Below, piece after piece: positions 49,017 to 58,651 of a stretch of DNA of 64,000 nucleotides (position 1 is the stretch's first letter; each line of letters starts with the position of its first letter). Where the stretch lies: the NCBI RefSeq assembly GCF_000273375.1, contig NZ_CM001557.1:1417970-1481969 (forward strand), given 5' to 3'. The translations under genes and the position numbers were made by a program. The DNA comes from Bartonella birtlesii IBS 325. GTDB taxonomy: Bacteria; Pseudomonadota; Alphaproteobacteria; Rhizobiales; Rhizobiaceae. The notes beneath the pieces are model-generated. The model saw only the letters and a list, made by a program, of their open reading frames with translations, ran no database searches and had not been told where the DNA came from.

Positions 49017-51560
49017 TTATTCTGCAAGTGTTTCTTTAACTGTTAAAGCTAACTGTTTGAGTGTAAATGGTTTAGATAAAAAACCAAAAACAGCATCCTG
49101 TGGGAGGTTTTTAGCAAATGCGTCTTTTGCATATCCAGAAACAAAAAGAAATTTGATATCAGGATAATTTTGACGTACTTCATTAAGCAACGTTGGACCA
49201 TCCATTTCTGGCATCACCACATCAGAAACAATAATATCAACAGCTCCATCATTTTTTTCAAGAATGGCAAGTGCTTCCACTCCACTTGCCGCCTCTAAAA
49301 CCGTATACCCTCTCATTTGAAGAGCTCTTACCCCACCCATTCTGACAGCATCTTCATCTTCAACCAACAAAACAGTCGCAGATCCTGTTAAGTCTATATT
49401 TTTTTCTTGTTCTTCATCTTTTTTTATCTGCCGAGAAATTTCACTGTGAAGACTAGGAATATAACGAGGAAGAAAAATATGAAATGCGGCTCCTTCCCCC
49501 TCTCTACTTTCACAATAAATATACCCGCCTGTCTGTTTGATAATGCCATAAACCATTGATAAACCAAGCCCAGTTCCTTTTCCAACTTCTTTTGTTGTAA
49601 AAAATGGTTCAAACATTTTTTCTTGTATAGAAGATGATATTCCCATTCCTGTATCTGAAATAGTCAATTGCACATACTCACCGATTCCAAAACCAACATG
49701 ATCGAACTCTGTACTTTGTTGTTTTGTAATATTGTTTGTTGCAATCGTAACAACACCTCCATTAGGCATGGCATCACGTGCATTAATAACCAAGTTCATA
49801 ATGACACGCTGAAAAGATGCTTGATCAACTTCAACGCTCCATAAATCTCTTCCATGAATAATTTTTAACTGAACATTATTGCCTAAAAGAGGTAAAATAA
49901 GATTGCGAATATCTGATAAAAATTCTGTAAAATCAACTTCCTCAGGTCGAAGTGTTTGTTTTCTAGAAAAAGCAAGTAATTGCTGGACAAGTGCAGCTGC
50001 ACGATTGGCATTGTTTTTAATATTGATAAGATCAGCATGTGCAGGATCAGAACTACGGTGCGTATTTAAAAGAAGATCACACGACATCAAAATTGCTGTT
50101 AAGACATTGTTAAAATCATGAGCAATACCGCCTGCCAATTGCCCAACAGCTTGCATTTTCTGACTTTGCATCATTTTATCTTCAAGCGTTTTTTGCTCTG
50201 TTATTTCCATAACAGAAATAATAACAAAATCCCGTAAAGAATCATCACAATAGGACTTTGTAGGCATGATATGGAGACGCAAATGGCATTTTTCATTTTT
50301 TTCTAAAACAGTTTCTATCGAAACTGTATAATTTTTATTTGTCGTAATTTTTTGGAATGCACGCTCTAACTGTACATGATCACGATGCGATATAATGTCA
50401 TAAAGATCAAAAGTTTTGTCAGCGCATCCCATAAGTGATGAAAAAGCATCATTCATATGAACACATTGCCCTTTCTCGTTCACCACTGCTATTGCAAATG
50501 GACTCGCATAAAAATACTTTACTAAAGCATTAGGCAATTGTACTTGATCATCGTTCTCTTGTCTTTGTACTTGTTGTGGAATTATCACAATACGATAAAT
50601 GGTGTCTTCCTCTAAGAGAGAAGAAGCAGACATAAAACAATTCAATATTTTCTTAACGCCAGTCTCTGCATTTAAACATAATGAAAACCTATAAGGCGAA
50701 GAATAATCTGAGCTTTGATATCTGTCGTTTTGCAAACAAATGTCACTCCATGCGCTATTTTCTCCAACGCTATCAAATAATTGATCAAAACTATATTGAC
50801 CCACAGTAAAATTTGCCAAATCAATTGAAAACCATTCGGCAAAAATCGCATTTGCATAAAGGACAGTTCCTTGTGTATTAACGGATAAAAAACCAATAGG
50901 CGCTTGATCTAAATGATTGATAGCTTCTTGCAGATTCGAAAAAAAAACTTCACGACATTCCTGCAAATGCGAAATATTGCTAATGCGCCAAAATAAAAGC
51001 TTTTGTCCCCGCTTCGTGATCGGTTGAACCGAGATATTATACCAAACAGGCTTTTTTTGTGTAGAATAAGAAAAAATTGACTGTTCAACCCTTAATTCTT
51101 CTTGCGCAGCAAGATAACTACATGCAGCAACCTTTAAGCGATAGGCCAGTGCACCAGCACCGGGAAGGCCAGCAATCACTACATAACAAGAGGATTGAGG
51201 GTTATAGGTAAGAATTTTTTTATAATTTTGATTAGAATAATAAACAAAACCCGATAAATCAGAAACGATAATTACATCATCGCTACTATCAAAAATACTA
51301 AAATCAAAGTCATCATATAACTGCACCCCACTATATCTTAAAACTCCCATTCCACTCAAAACAAGTGCAGCAACCCCTATAACCGCCAAAACCAAAAAAA
51401 ATATGCCCCCAACCTTTTGCAAAAAGCTTTGCGGATAAAAAAAACCTATAACACCTAAAATGCAGAGAAAAACGATTACCAAAACAACACGAAGCATCAT
51501 ACCTCCCCGATATATAGAAGAAGCTGATGGTTTTTCACTATTCTCAAAACCTTTATCCAT
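49017..51560 (-). CDS. cckA: Cell-cycle hybrid histidine kinase CckA
   Basis: An 847-residue membrane kinase at the head of the CckA-ChpT-CtrA/CpdR phosphorelay. It has two transmembrane segments (about 22-42 and 48-70), two or three PAS-like regions (about 90-440), a HisKA domain with His481 in GGIAHDFNN, an HATPase domain (N-L-V-I-N-A-R-D-A-M near 590; G-T-G-L-G-L-S near 663-669) and a C-terminal receiver with Asp780 (VSDVVMPEMDG). This is the CckA architecture. In Rhizobiales this kinase controls division and is essential in several species. Start: a GAGATGG precedes ATG 51560. Convergent with purN. Confidence 0.93.
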   Translation of the reverse strand: MDKGFENSEKPSASSIYRGGMMLRVVLVIVFLCILGVIGFFYPQSFLQKVGGIFFLVLAVIGVAALVLSGMGVLRYSGVQLYDDFDFSIFDSSDDVIIVSDLSGFVYYSNQNYKKILTYNPQSSCYVVIAGLPGAGALAYRLKVAACSYLAAQEELRVEQSIFSYSTQKKPVWYNISVQPITKRGQKLLFWRISNISHLQECREVFFSNLQEAINHLDQAPIGFLSVNTQGTVLYANAIFAEWFSIDLANFTVGQYSFDQLFDSVGENSAWSDICLQNDRYQSSDYSSPYRFSLCLNAETGVKKILNCFMSASSLLEEDTIYRIVIIPQQVQRQENDDQVQLPNALVKYFYASPFAIAVVNEKGQCVHMNDAFSSLMGCADKTFDLYDIISHRDHVQLERAFQKITTNKNYTVSIETVLEKNEKCHLRLHIMPTKSYCDDSLRDFVIISVMEITEQKTLEDKMMQSQKMQAVGQLAGGIAHDFNNVLTAILMSCDLLLNTHRSSDPAHADLINIKNNANRAAALVQQLLAFSRKQTLRPEEVDFTEFLSDIRNLILPLLGNNVQLKIIHGRDLWSVEVDQASFQRVIMNLVINARDAMPNGGVVTIATNNITKQQSTEFDHVGFGIGEYVQLTISDTGMGISSSIQEKMFEPFFTTKEVGKGTGLGLSMVYGIIKQTGGYIYCESREGEGAAFHIFLPRYIPSLHSEISRQIKKDEEQEKNIDLTGSATVLLVEDEDAVRMGGVRALQMRGYTVLEAASGVEALAILEKNDGAVDIIVSDVVMPEMDGPTLLNEVRQNYPDIKFLFVSGYAKDAFAKNLPQDAVFGFLSKPFTLKQLALTVKETLAE

Positions 51561-51771
51561 CTCACTTTGCCTTGATTATAGCTGTTTCTTATAACCTAAA
51601 TTACTCTCATAAGCATTTTCATAAAGTATATACCACGATAATATCCTCCCAAAACAATTACTCAATTTTAAAAGATCTTTTTATATTATATTAAGTGAAT
51701 ATTTTAAGGGTATCTTTACAAACTTATCTCAATAAAAAATAATATTTGCATTCTAAAATGAAAGAAATTTT

Positions 51772-52287
51772 ATGTATGTTTGGTTATCAAGAAAAATAGA
51801 CGCACTCAATGTAAACATAATAACAAGCTTTATGTTTTTCATCATAATACTTACAGCTATTGTTTTGATTATCTTTCTTTTACGCTATTTAAATAAAAGA
51901 AGGCTTAAAAGCAAACAGCATCCATCACGATTAATTGTCTGCGAAACCATTGCTATCGATCGCACACGTCGACTTGTTTTAGTACGTTGTAATGATAAAG
52001 AGCATTTGCTTCTTATTGGTGGATTTACAGATGTTGTTGTAGAATCTGATATTACCGGCACATCTATCACGCAAACGAAAGAAATACAGCCAATATCAAC
52101 AACAACAAAAATCAATCCGAACCAGAATTCTATAGAAAAAAGACCTTTTTCTTTAGACAAAAGAGAACCAACACCCAACGACAACAACACTTTTTCTATG
52201 AATCAACATGTAAAAGACTCAGCAATCACCGCCGAAATTGAAGGACGGCAAGAACCTTCTCTATTTATTCCTGCTCAGAACAAATGA
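51772..52287 (+). CDS. FliO/MopB-like small membrane protein
   Basis: A 171-residue protein with a short N-terminal part, one strong transmembrane segment (about 18-42; ITSFMFFIIILTAIVLIIFLL), then a conserved cytoplasmic domain (about 55-92; VCETIAIDRTRRLVLVRCNDKEHLLLIGG) and a low-complexity Ser/Thr/Gln tail. The conserved domain matches the FliO pattern (R-x-L-x-L-V-R-x-x-x-x-x-x-L-L-I-G-G). In flagellated bacteria FliO helps build the export gate, but homologues of this kind between cckA and dksA occur in Rhizobiales irrespective of flagella, so its role is unclear. Confidence 0.7.
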   Translation: MYVWLSRKIDALNVNIITSFMFFIIILTAIVLIIFLLRYLNKRRLKSKQHPSRLIVCETIAIDRTRRLVLVRCNDKEHLLLIGGFTDVVVESDITGTSITQTKEIQPISTTTKINPNQNSIEKRPFSLDKREPTPNDNNTFSMNQHVKDSAITAEIEGRQEPSLFIPAQNK

Positions 52288-52333
52288 AAGGCTAAATTCT
52301 AGCACTGAGTGTTTTTTACCACCCCAATTTGTT

Positions 52334-52750
52334 TTAATCGTCACGATAAACCCGTTCTCGTCGTTCATGGCGCTCTTGTGCTTCCAATGATAAAACTGCA
52401 ATTGGCCGAGCTTCCAAACGTTTTAAACTAATAGGTTCGCCAGTTTCCTCACAAAAACCGTAAGTTCCGTTATCAATACGCTCCAAAGCTGCTTCTATTT
52501 TTGAAATGAGTTTTCTCTGACGATCACGAGCACGTAATTCAATTGTACGATCAGTTTCACAAGACGCTCTATCCGTCAAATCGGGTTGACCAACATTCTC
52601 TTCCTGCAAATTTTCCAAAGTATCACGCGCTTCTCTTAAGATATCATTCTTCCAAGAAACCAATTTAGCACGAAAATAAGCCCTTTGTCGCTCATTCATA
52701 AAAGGTTCATCTTCACTAGGGTGATATTGATCATCAATCTCTTCGCTCAT
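52334..52750 (-). CDS. dksA: RNA polymerase-binding transcription factor DksA
   Basis: A 138-residue DksA that acts with ppGpp at the RNA polymerase secondary channel. The start at 52750 (MSEEIDDQYHPSEDEPFM) is chosen, behind GGAGG; the longer frame to 52846 would add an unusual Cys-rich stretch. The coiled-coil is long and acidic-basic (about 25-95), with the D-x-x-D-x-A type tip (QPDLTDRAS). The C-terminal zinc ribbon has only one Cys (GFCEETGEP) instead of four, with R-L-E-A-R-P conserved; reduced Cys sets are common in alphaproteobacterial DksA proteins. Confidence 0.93.
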   Translation of the reverse strand: MSEEIDDQYHPSEDEPFMNERQRAYFRAKLVSWKNDILREARDTLENLQEENVGQPDLTDRASCETDRTIELRARDRQRKLISKIEAALERIDNGTYGFCEETGEPISLKRLEARPIAVLSLEAQERHERRERVYRDD

Positions 52751-53081
52751 GCCATAAAAACCTCCAATATATGGTATGTGCGGACTATATATTGTGCAAC
52801 ACCAATCAACACAAGTGTAAAATGCTTTTTTCTGCACTTCTACCAATGCCTTGCCCTAAAAACATAATTGAAATCTTCATGATTTTTTTGCATAGCATCT
52901 GCTCTTAAGATATAATTACCTGATCACAGCCTACCTATCCCCTTTTTTAGCCATATCCATAAGCCTATAAATAAAAAAGAAAATGTTCCAGTGCTATACG
53001 CAATAACCTGCCTCAGTGATTGTAAAAAAAATCTGAACCATATCAACAATGAATCGCCTCAATATACAAAAACAAAAAAAC

Positions 53082-53615
53082 TTACAGAGGAAGAGCATGA
53101 TATCCACGATTTAAATACACCAAAGCATCTTCTTCTCGATTACGATTGATAGCAACAACTTCACCAATCAAAACATAATGAGTTGCATGTTGATGCCAAC
53201 AAATCAAACGACAATCAAACGACGCCAAAGCATCTGAAAGACTAGGGGCACCTGTCAGCAAAGTTTTCCATTGTGCTATACCAAAACGTTCATTTTGTGT
53301 AATATTGCAACGCCTAGAAAAAATATCTGCTAATAAACGATGTTTTCCCGCCAAACTGTTAACACAAAAATTTCCATTTTCTATAAACAACCGATTCTTA
53401 AGGCTATGTCGCATGAGGCAAACAAGAAGCGTTGGAGGATCATCAGATAAAGAACAACACGCTGAGATTGTTACCCCGCACCTCCCCTTAATGCCATTTG
53501 TTGTTACAATATGCACAGCTCCTGCAAAATGACTCATAGCATCTCGATATTCTTGCGAAGAAACGGTAATATTATGTTGAAGTTCAGGCATTAAATGTGT
53601 TGTATGATTTGACAT
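53082..53615 (-). CDS. Flavin reductase family protein (HpaC/RutF-like)
   Basis: A 177-residue flavin reductase-like domain protein. It has the usual FMN-binding pattern: Y-R-D-A-M-S-H-F-A-G-A-V-H-I-V-T-T (about 23-39), V-T-I-S-A-C-C-S-L-S-D-D-P-P-T-L-L-V-C (about 48-66), F-C-V-N-S-L-A (about 83-89), and the late G-x-V/H-x-x-x-x-x-E-x-x-x motif (about 140-155). It would reduce FMN with NAD(P)H, often for a partner monooxygenase; no such partner is nearby. Single gene, divergent from rpe. Confidence 0.83.
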   Translation of the reverse strand: MSNHTTHLMPELQHNITVSSQEYRDAMSHFAGAVHIVTTNGIKGRCGVTISACCSLSDDPPTLLVCLMRHSLKNRLFIENGNFCVNSLAGKHRLLADIFSRRCNITQNERFGIAQWKTLLTGAPSLSDALASFDCRLICWHQHATHYVLIGEVVAINRNREEDALVYLNRGYHALPL

Positions 53616-53765
53616 ATCTTTTACTTAATATAACTTTAAAATTTCAAATAATCTTTCCATAAAAGACCTATGACTATGACATCTATTTTTCTTTCACGTC
53701 ATAAAACAAAAGATATTTTAGTATACACAATGACGTGATAAAAACGGCCAATCAAGGAGAACTTA

Positions 53766-54434
53766 ATGCCCCATTCTCATCTCATTTCACCTTCACTTTT
53801 GGCTTCTGATTTTTCTAAACTTGGCCAAGAAGTATTAGATGTTATTGATGCCGGTGCAGATTGGCTTCATCTTGATATCATGGATGGTCACTTTGTTCCC
53901 AATATCACTTTTGGTCCTAATGTCGTCAAGACACTGCGTCCATTAACCAAAGCAATATTTGACGTTCATCTAATGATCACCCCCGTAGATCCTTATTTAA
54001 ACGCTTTTGCAAAGGCTGGTGCAGATATTATAACTATTCATGCTGAAGCAAGTCCTCATCTTCATCGTTCATTACAAACAATCAAAACAATAGGAAAAAA
54101 AGCAGGAATTGCACTAAATCCAAGCACACCAGAACATGTGCTCGAATATTTGCTTGATCAATTAGATCTTATCCTCATCATGACAGTTAATCCTGGTTTT
54201 GGTGGACAAAATTTCATTCCAGAGATGAAAGATAAAATCAAACGCATTAAAAGCATGATCGCTAACAGACCTATTGATCTTGAAGTAGATGGTGGTATCA
54301 CAGTTGATACAATTGGCATAGCTGCAAAAGCTGGCGCAAATGTATTTGTCGCAGGCTCTGCAATTTATAAAAATGGCAACAAAGAGCTTTACAAAACACG
54401 CATTAATGCATTGCGCCAAGCTGCAATTCTTTAA
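53766..54434 (+). CDS. rpe: Ribulose-phosphate 3-epimerase
   Basis: A 222-residue TIM barrel that interconverts ribulose 5-phosphate and xylulose 5-phosphate in the pentose phosphate pathway. Motifs: I-S-P-S-L-L-A-S-D-F-S-K-L (about 7-19), H-L-D-I-M-D-G-H-F-V-P-N (metal-binding His and Asp; about 36-47), H-A-E near 80 and the phosphate-binding V-N-P-G-F-G-G-Q (about 141-148), D-G-G-I (about 178-181). It is followed by purB with 16 bp between them, so the two are likely co-transcribed. Confidence 0.96.
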   Translation: MPHSHLISPSLLASDFSKLGQEVLDVIDAGADWLHLDIMDGHFVPNITFGPNVVKTLRPLTKAIFDVHLMITPVDPYLNAFAKAGADIITIHAEASPHLHRSLQTIKTIGKKAGIALNPSTPEHVLEYLLDQLDLILIMTVNPGFGGQNFIPEMKDKIKRIKSMIANRPIDLEVDGGITVDTIGIAAKAGANVFVAGSAIYKNGNKELYKTRINALRQAAIL

Positions 54435-54450
54435 ACAATAAGGAAAAATC

Positions 54451-55755
54451 ATGATAACGCGTTATTCCCGCTCTGAAATGGCAACAATTTGGTCACCCGA
54501 AACGAAATATCGTATTTGGTTTGAAATTGAAGCTCACGCCTGTGATGCCTTAGCTGAACTAGGGATTATTCCAAAAAAAGCAGCAAAAATCATTTGGGAA
54601 AAAGGAAAAGTAGCTAAATTTGATGTCAATCGCATTAATGAAATTGAAGCGATTACCAAACATGACGTTATAGCATTTCTAACCCACTTAGCTGAATTTA
54701 TTGGACCAGAAGCACGTTTTATTCACCAAGGCATGACATCATCAGATGTTCTTGATACAACGCTTAGCATTCAATTGATGCGTGCTAGTGATATTTTGCT
54801 AAAAGATATAGACCAACTTCTTGAAGCATTACAAAGACGTGCTTTTGAACATAAAGAGACTATCACCATTGGACGTAGTCATGGCATTCATGCTGAACCA
54901 ACAACATTTGGTATCAAATTTGCCCTTGCATATGCTGAATTTTCTCGTTGTCACAAACGCCTTCTTGCAGCACGCGAAGAAATTTCTACTTGTGCTATTT
55001 CAGGTGCCATAGGCACTTTTGCAAATATTGACCCACGCGTTGAGGAACATGTAGCAAAAGCATTGGGATTAAGCGCTGAACCCATTTCCACCCAAGTGAT
55101 ACCACGTGATCGTCATGCCATGTTTTTTGCAACGCTTGGTGTTATTGCTTCATCTATTGAACGGCTAGCTATAGAAATACGTCATCTACAACGAACAGAA
55201 GTTTTGGAAGCAGAAGAGCATTTCTCACCTGGACAAAAAGGCTCATCAGCTATGCCACATAAACGTAATCCAGTTTTAACTGAAAATTTAACGGGGTTAG
55301 CGCGTATGGTACGTGCATTTGCAATCCCTGCTATGGAAAATGTAGCACTTTGGCATGAACGTGATATTTCCCATTCATCTGTTGAGCGTTATATTGGTCC
55401 TGATGCGACCATTACGCTTGATTTTGCTCTTACTCGCCTCACATCTGTCATTGAAAATTTAATTGTTTATCCAGAAAATATGCAAAAAAATCTCAATAAA
55501 TTCCGAGGACTTGTTCATTCACAGCGGGTGCTTTTAGCGCTCACACAAGCTGGAATGAGTCGTGAAGAATCTTATCAGGTAGTACAACGAAATGCGATGA
55601 AAGTTTGGGAACAAGGAAAAGATTTTTTAGAAGAATTGCTCAATGATAAAGATGTTACAAAAGCTCTCAGTGAAGCAGAACTTCGCGAAAAGTTTGACCT
55701 TTCATACCATACCAAACATATTCATACAATTTTTCAACGTGTTTTTGGGAAATAA
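54451..55755 (+). CDS. purB: Adenylosuccinate lyase
   Basis: A 434-residue PurB that releases fumarate from SAICAR and from adenylosuccinate. It has the N-terminal M-I-T-R-Y-S-R-x-E-M-A-x-I-W motif, H-D-V-I-A-F-L (about 71-77), T-S-S-D-V-x-D-T (about 95-102) and the fumarase/aspartase-superfamily signature G-S-S-A-M-P-H-K-R-N-P (about 263-273), which contains the catalytic Ser loop. It starts 16 bp after rpe. Confidence 0.97.
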   Translation: MITRYSRSEMATIWSPETKYRIWFEIEAHACDALAELGIIPKKAAKIIWEKGKVAKFDVNRINEIEAITKHDVIAFLTHLAEFIGPEARFIHQGMTSSDVLDTTLSIQLMRASDILLKDIDQLLEALQRRAFEHKETITIGRSHGIHAEPTTFGIKFALAYAEFSRCHKRLLAAREEISTCAISGAIGTFANIDPRVEEHVAKALGLSAEPISTQVIPRDRHAMFFATLGVIASSIERLAIEIRHLQRTEVLEAEEHFSPGQKGSSAMPHKRNPVLTENLTGLARMVRAFAIPAMENVALWHERDISHSSVERYIGPDATITLDFALTRLTSVIENLIVYPENMQKNLNKFRGLVHSQRVLLALTQAGMSREESYQVVQRNAMKVWEQGKDFLEELLNDKDVTKALSEAELREKFDLSYHTKHIHTIFQRVFGK

Positions 55756-55840
55756 CAAAAATTGTATCAATTGCATATAAGATACAGAGATACTGTCTTT
55801 TTTCTTATGAAATAAAAAGCGATAATGAAAGAAATAATTC

Positions 55841-56389
55841 ATGAAAGCACATCAACTCGATATTCTTATTGTACCTGGCTACAAAGGATCTGGTCCTGAT
55901 CATTGGCAAACACGATGGGAAAAAAAATTGTCTACAGCGCGCCGTGTTCAACAAACGCATTGGTCAAAACCTGTTTGTGAAGAATGGGTAAATGAAGTTA
56001 AAGTCGCCATTGCGCAAGCTCAAAAACCCGTTATGATTATTGCTCATTCATTAGGGGTTCCAACAGTTCTTCATGCAACACTACAAAATGCAGAAAAAAT
56101 TTGTGGTGCTTTTTTTGTTGCACCTCCAGATGTAAGTAATGAAAAAATACGCCCCAAACATTTAATGACATTTGGCCCCTATTATTGCAAAAAGTTATCC
56201 TTTCCCTCTGTAGTTGTAGCCAGCCGAAACGATGAATTTTGTCAATTCTCAGTAGCAGAGAATCTTGCCAATGATTGGGGATCACTCTTTGTTGATGCAG
56301 GACAATCTGGCCACATTAATGCAGAATCCGGACATGGACCTTGGCCCGAAGGACTCATGGTATTTTCCCATTTTCTTGCAAAAATTTAA
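55841..56389 (+). CDS. RBBP9/YdeN-type alpha/beta hydrolase
   Basis: A 182-residue serine hydrolase of the small RBBP9/YdeN family. The nucleophile is in IIAHSLG (Ser about 69), the Asp in S-R-N-D-E-F (about 130) and the His in G-H-I-N-A-E-S-G (about 153), so unlike the hydrolase at 40330 the triad is complete. N-terminal P-G-Y-K-G-S-G-P-D-H-W-Q (about 12-23) is a family signature. Substrate unknown. In this block it sits between purB and purC, as in other Rhizobiales. Confidence 0.88.
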   Translation: MKAHQLDILIVPGYKGSGPDHWQTRWEKKLSTARRVQQTHWSKPVCEEWVNEVKVAIAQAQKPVMIIAHSLGVPTVLHATLQNAEKICGAFFVAPPDVSNEKIRPKHLMTFGPYYCKKLSFPSVVVASRNDEFCQFSVAENLANDWGSLFVDAGQSGHINAESGHGPWPEGLMVFSHFLAKI

Positions 56390-56572
56390 CTCAAGAGAGA
56401 CTCATCATCTTCACTTTAATTTCCATTTATACAGTTTTATTCCTTGTTAAATCAGAGCACCAATGACAAAAATGAGAAGAAGTGTTATAGCAATCATTGA
56501 GAAATTCTATCAATTAGGATAGTATTATTTATCAGTGTTATTTAAAACCTCTCAAATCAATAGAGAACTATA

Positions 56573-57336
56573 ATGAATCGTCGCCACCGTATTTATGAAG
56601 GCAAGGCCAAAATTTTATATGAAGGACCTGAACCAGGAACTTATATTCAGTTTTTAAAGATGACGCAACTGCCTTTAATGCAAAAAAGCATGAAATTATC
56701 GACGGAAAAGGGGTTTTAAATAACCGTATTTCGGAACATATCTTCAGCCATCTTAGCCGTTTGGGAATCCCAACGCATTTTATCAAGCGTATAAATATGC
56801 GCGAACAACTCATTAAAGCTGTTGAAATTATTCCATTAGAAGTCGTTGTCCGTAATGTTGCTGCTGGTTCTCTTGCTAAGCGTTTAGGGTTGGAAGAAGG
56901 AACCACCCTTTCACAATCTATCATTGAATTTTATTACAAAAATGATTCTCTTGATGACCCAATGGTAACGGAAGAACATATCACCGCCTTTGGATGGGCT
57001 GTCCCTCAAGAAATGGAAGATATTATGCAACTTTCGATTCGTATTAATGATTTTCTTTCTGGGCTTTTTGCGGGAGTTAATATTCAACTTATCGATTTCA
57101 AAATGGAATTTGGTCGCTTATGGGAAGATGAAACAATGCGCATTGTTCTTGCTGATGAAATCTCTCCTGATTCTGCGAGGTTATGGGATATGCAAACACG
57201 AGAAAAAATGGATAAAGATCGTTTTCGGCATGATATGGGGGGGCTTATTAATGCTTATCAAGAAGTTGCAAAGCGCCTTGGAATTATCAATGAAAATGAT
57301 CCGCCGCGACCAAGTGGTCCTGTTTTAGTAAAATAA
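56573..57336 (+). pseudogene. purC: SAICAR synthase PurC, one-base frameshift
   Basis: ATG 56573 opens a frame [20 protein letters not shown] that is PurC, but it leaves the family at YIQF and ends after 48 codons. The next frame continues exactly with [19 protein letters not shown] to the stop at 57336. One more T in the T5 run at 56651-56655 joins both into a 254-residue protein of normal length, with all later motifs ([31 protein letters not shown]) in place. So there is a one-base deletion in a homopolymer. Because the rest of the purine pathway here is intact, a sequencing error is a serious alternative to a true loss. Confidence 0.88.
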
Positions 57337-57416
57337 ACAACCAAATGACATTATATATCTCACCTTTATTGATGCCCGATTTCAAAGAGAGAAATTTTGT
57401 TAATAGGAAATAAGAA

Positions 57417-57656
57417 ATGAAAGCACGCATTACAGTTACCCTAAAAAGCAGCGTTCTCGATCCACAAGGAGGAGCAATTGTCTGTGCTTTAAAAAGTTTA
57501 AATTTCAAAGGAATTCACTCTATTCGCCAAGGGAAAGTCTTTGATGTTGTGCTCGATGATCAACCTTCTGAAACCGCAAAACAAAAGCTTGAACAAATGT
57601 GTGAAGAGTTACTAGCAAATACCGTTATTGAAAATTACACTATAGAATCTCTTTAA
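57417..57656 (+). CDS. purS: Phosphoribosylformylglycinamidine synthase subunit PurS
   Basis: A 79-residue PurS, the small bridging subunit between PurQ and PurL in the three-part FGAM synthase. It begins MKARITVTLKSSVLDPQGGAI, with the P-x-G family motif, and ends with V-I-E-N-Y-T-I-E. Length is typical. It is immediately followed by purQ. Confidence 0.95.
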   Translation: MKARITVTLKSSVLDPQGGAIVCALKSLNFKGIHSIRQGKVFDVVLDDQPSETAKQKLEQMCEELLANTVIENYTIESL

Positions 57657-57668
57657 ATGGGTCTCTTT

Positions 57669-58340
57669 ATGAAAACTGCTATCATTCAATTACCTGGATT
57701 AAATCGTGATAGAGATATGGTTGCGGCATTACATCATATAACAGGAATTGAGCCATTAAAAGTTTGGCAAACAGCAACAACAATTCCAGATGTAGATGCC
57801 ATTATTATCCCTGGAGGTTTTTCTTATGGAGACTATTTGAGATGTGGTGCTATTGGTGCACGAACGCCCGTTTTGCAAGCTGTTCGTGAAAAAGCAGAAA
57901 AAGGTGTTACAATAATTGGCGTATGTAATGGATTTCAAATTTTGTTGGAAGCAGGTTTATTGCCTGGAACTTTAATGCGTAACGCTTCATTAAAATTTGT
58001 TTGTCGTGAAATAAAACTCGAAGTTGTAAACGCCAACACAAAATTTTCTCGATATTATTCTAAAGGACAAATCATTCGCTGCCCTGTTGCACACCACGAT
58101 GGAAATTACTTTGTCGGCAGTGAAACATTCAAAGAAATGGAAGATAATGAGCAAATTGTTTTTCGGTATGCAGAAAATACAAACCCTAATGGTTCAATGA
58201 ATGATGTTGCCGGTATCGTCAATAAGGCTGGTAACATTCTTGGTATAATGCCTCATCCTGAAAATTTTATTGAGCCCGCACATGGTGGAAGTGATGGTCG
58301 TTTGCTTTTCCAAAGTGCCTTAGAGTTAGCAAATGGATGA
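57669..58340 (+). CDS. purQ: Phosphoribosylformylglycinamidine synthase subunit PurQ
   Basis: A 223-residue class I glutamine amidotransferase subunit that supplies ammonia to PurL. The start at 57669 ([16 protein letters not shown]) fits the family better than the in-frame ATG at 57657, which directly follows the purS stop; neither has a strong ribosome-binding site, so coupling to purS is likely. Catalytic Cys in GVCNGFQ (about 86-92 from this start) and His/Glu in M-P-H-P-E (about 193-197) are present. Confidence 0.95.
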   Translation: MKTAIIQLPGLNRDRDMVAALHHITGIEPLKVWQTATTIPDVDAIIIPGGFSYGDYLRCGAIGARTPVLQAVREKAEKGVTIIGVCNGFQILLEAGLLPGTLMRNASLKFVCREIKLEVVNANTKFSRYYSKGQIIRCPVAHHDGNYFVGSETFKEMEDNEQIVFRYAENTNPNGSMNDVAGIVNKAGNILGIMPHPENFIEPAHGGSDGRLLFQSALELANG

Positions 58341-58651
58341 TAATAAAAAAGATTCTATACTGCCTTACTGTTTTAAAAACAAAAGTCTGTATCATCTCTC
58401 AGGCTGTAAATGTGCAAATCAAACATTTTACACACATAATAAAGTGTACTTTTCTAAGCAAACAAAGGTTTTTTCAAAAACCATTTATGTTTTTTGAATT
58501 TCCCAATAAAATAATCAGCATTGCCCCAGAATTTCCATTGATGGTTTATAAGTTTTACCTTACCAAACAATACCATTACCTATAACTTAAGCGGCTGGAT
58601 TTTAAACAATAAAGATGCTAAATTTTGATTAATTTGACGGATAAAATACTC
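58341..58651. other. 0.31 kb spacer between purQ and purL
   Basis: No gene of note. An 82-codon frame at 58337-58585 overlaps the purQ stop by 4 bases but has a composition expected from the base bias and no recognisable domain, so it is not called. purL probably has its own promoter here, since purS-purQ and purL are usually closer. Confidence 0.45.

Noticed and set aside
51680..51715. Possible CtrA box upstream of cckA
   Set aside because: TTAA-TTAA spacing is 9, and AT-rich DNA gives such pairs by chance.
52751..52846. N-terminal extension of dksA from the upstream in-frame start
   Set aside because: The added 32 residues are Cys-rich and unlike DksA, and GGAGG supports the start at 52750.
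56651..56655. Programmed frameshifting at the purC T5 run
   Set aside because: The run is short and there is no recognisable slippery heptamer or stimulating structure; deletion or sequencing error is simpler.
58337..58585. 82-codon frame overlapping the purQ stop
   Set aside because: Overlap by 4 bases hints at coupling, but the product looks random and no conserved gene lies here in the pur block as I know it.
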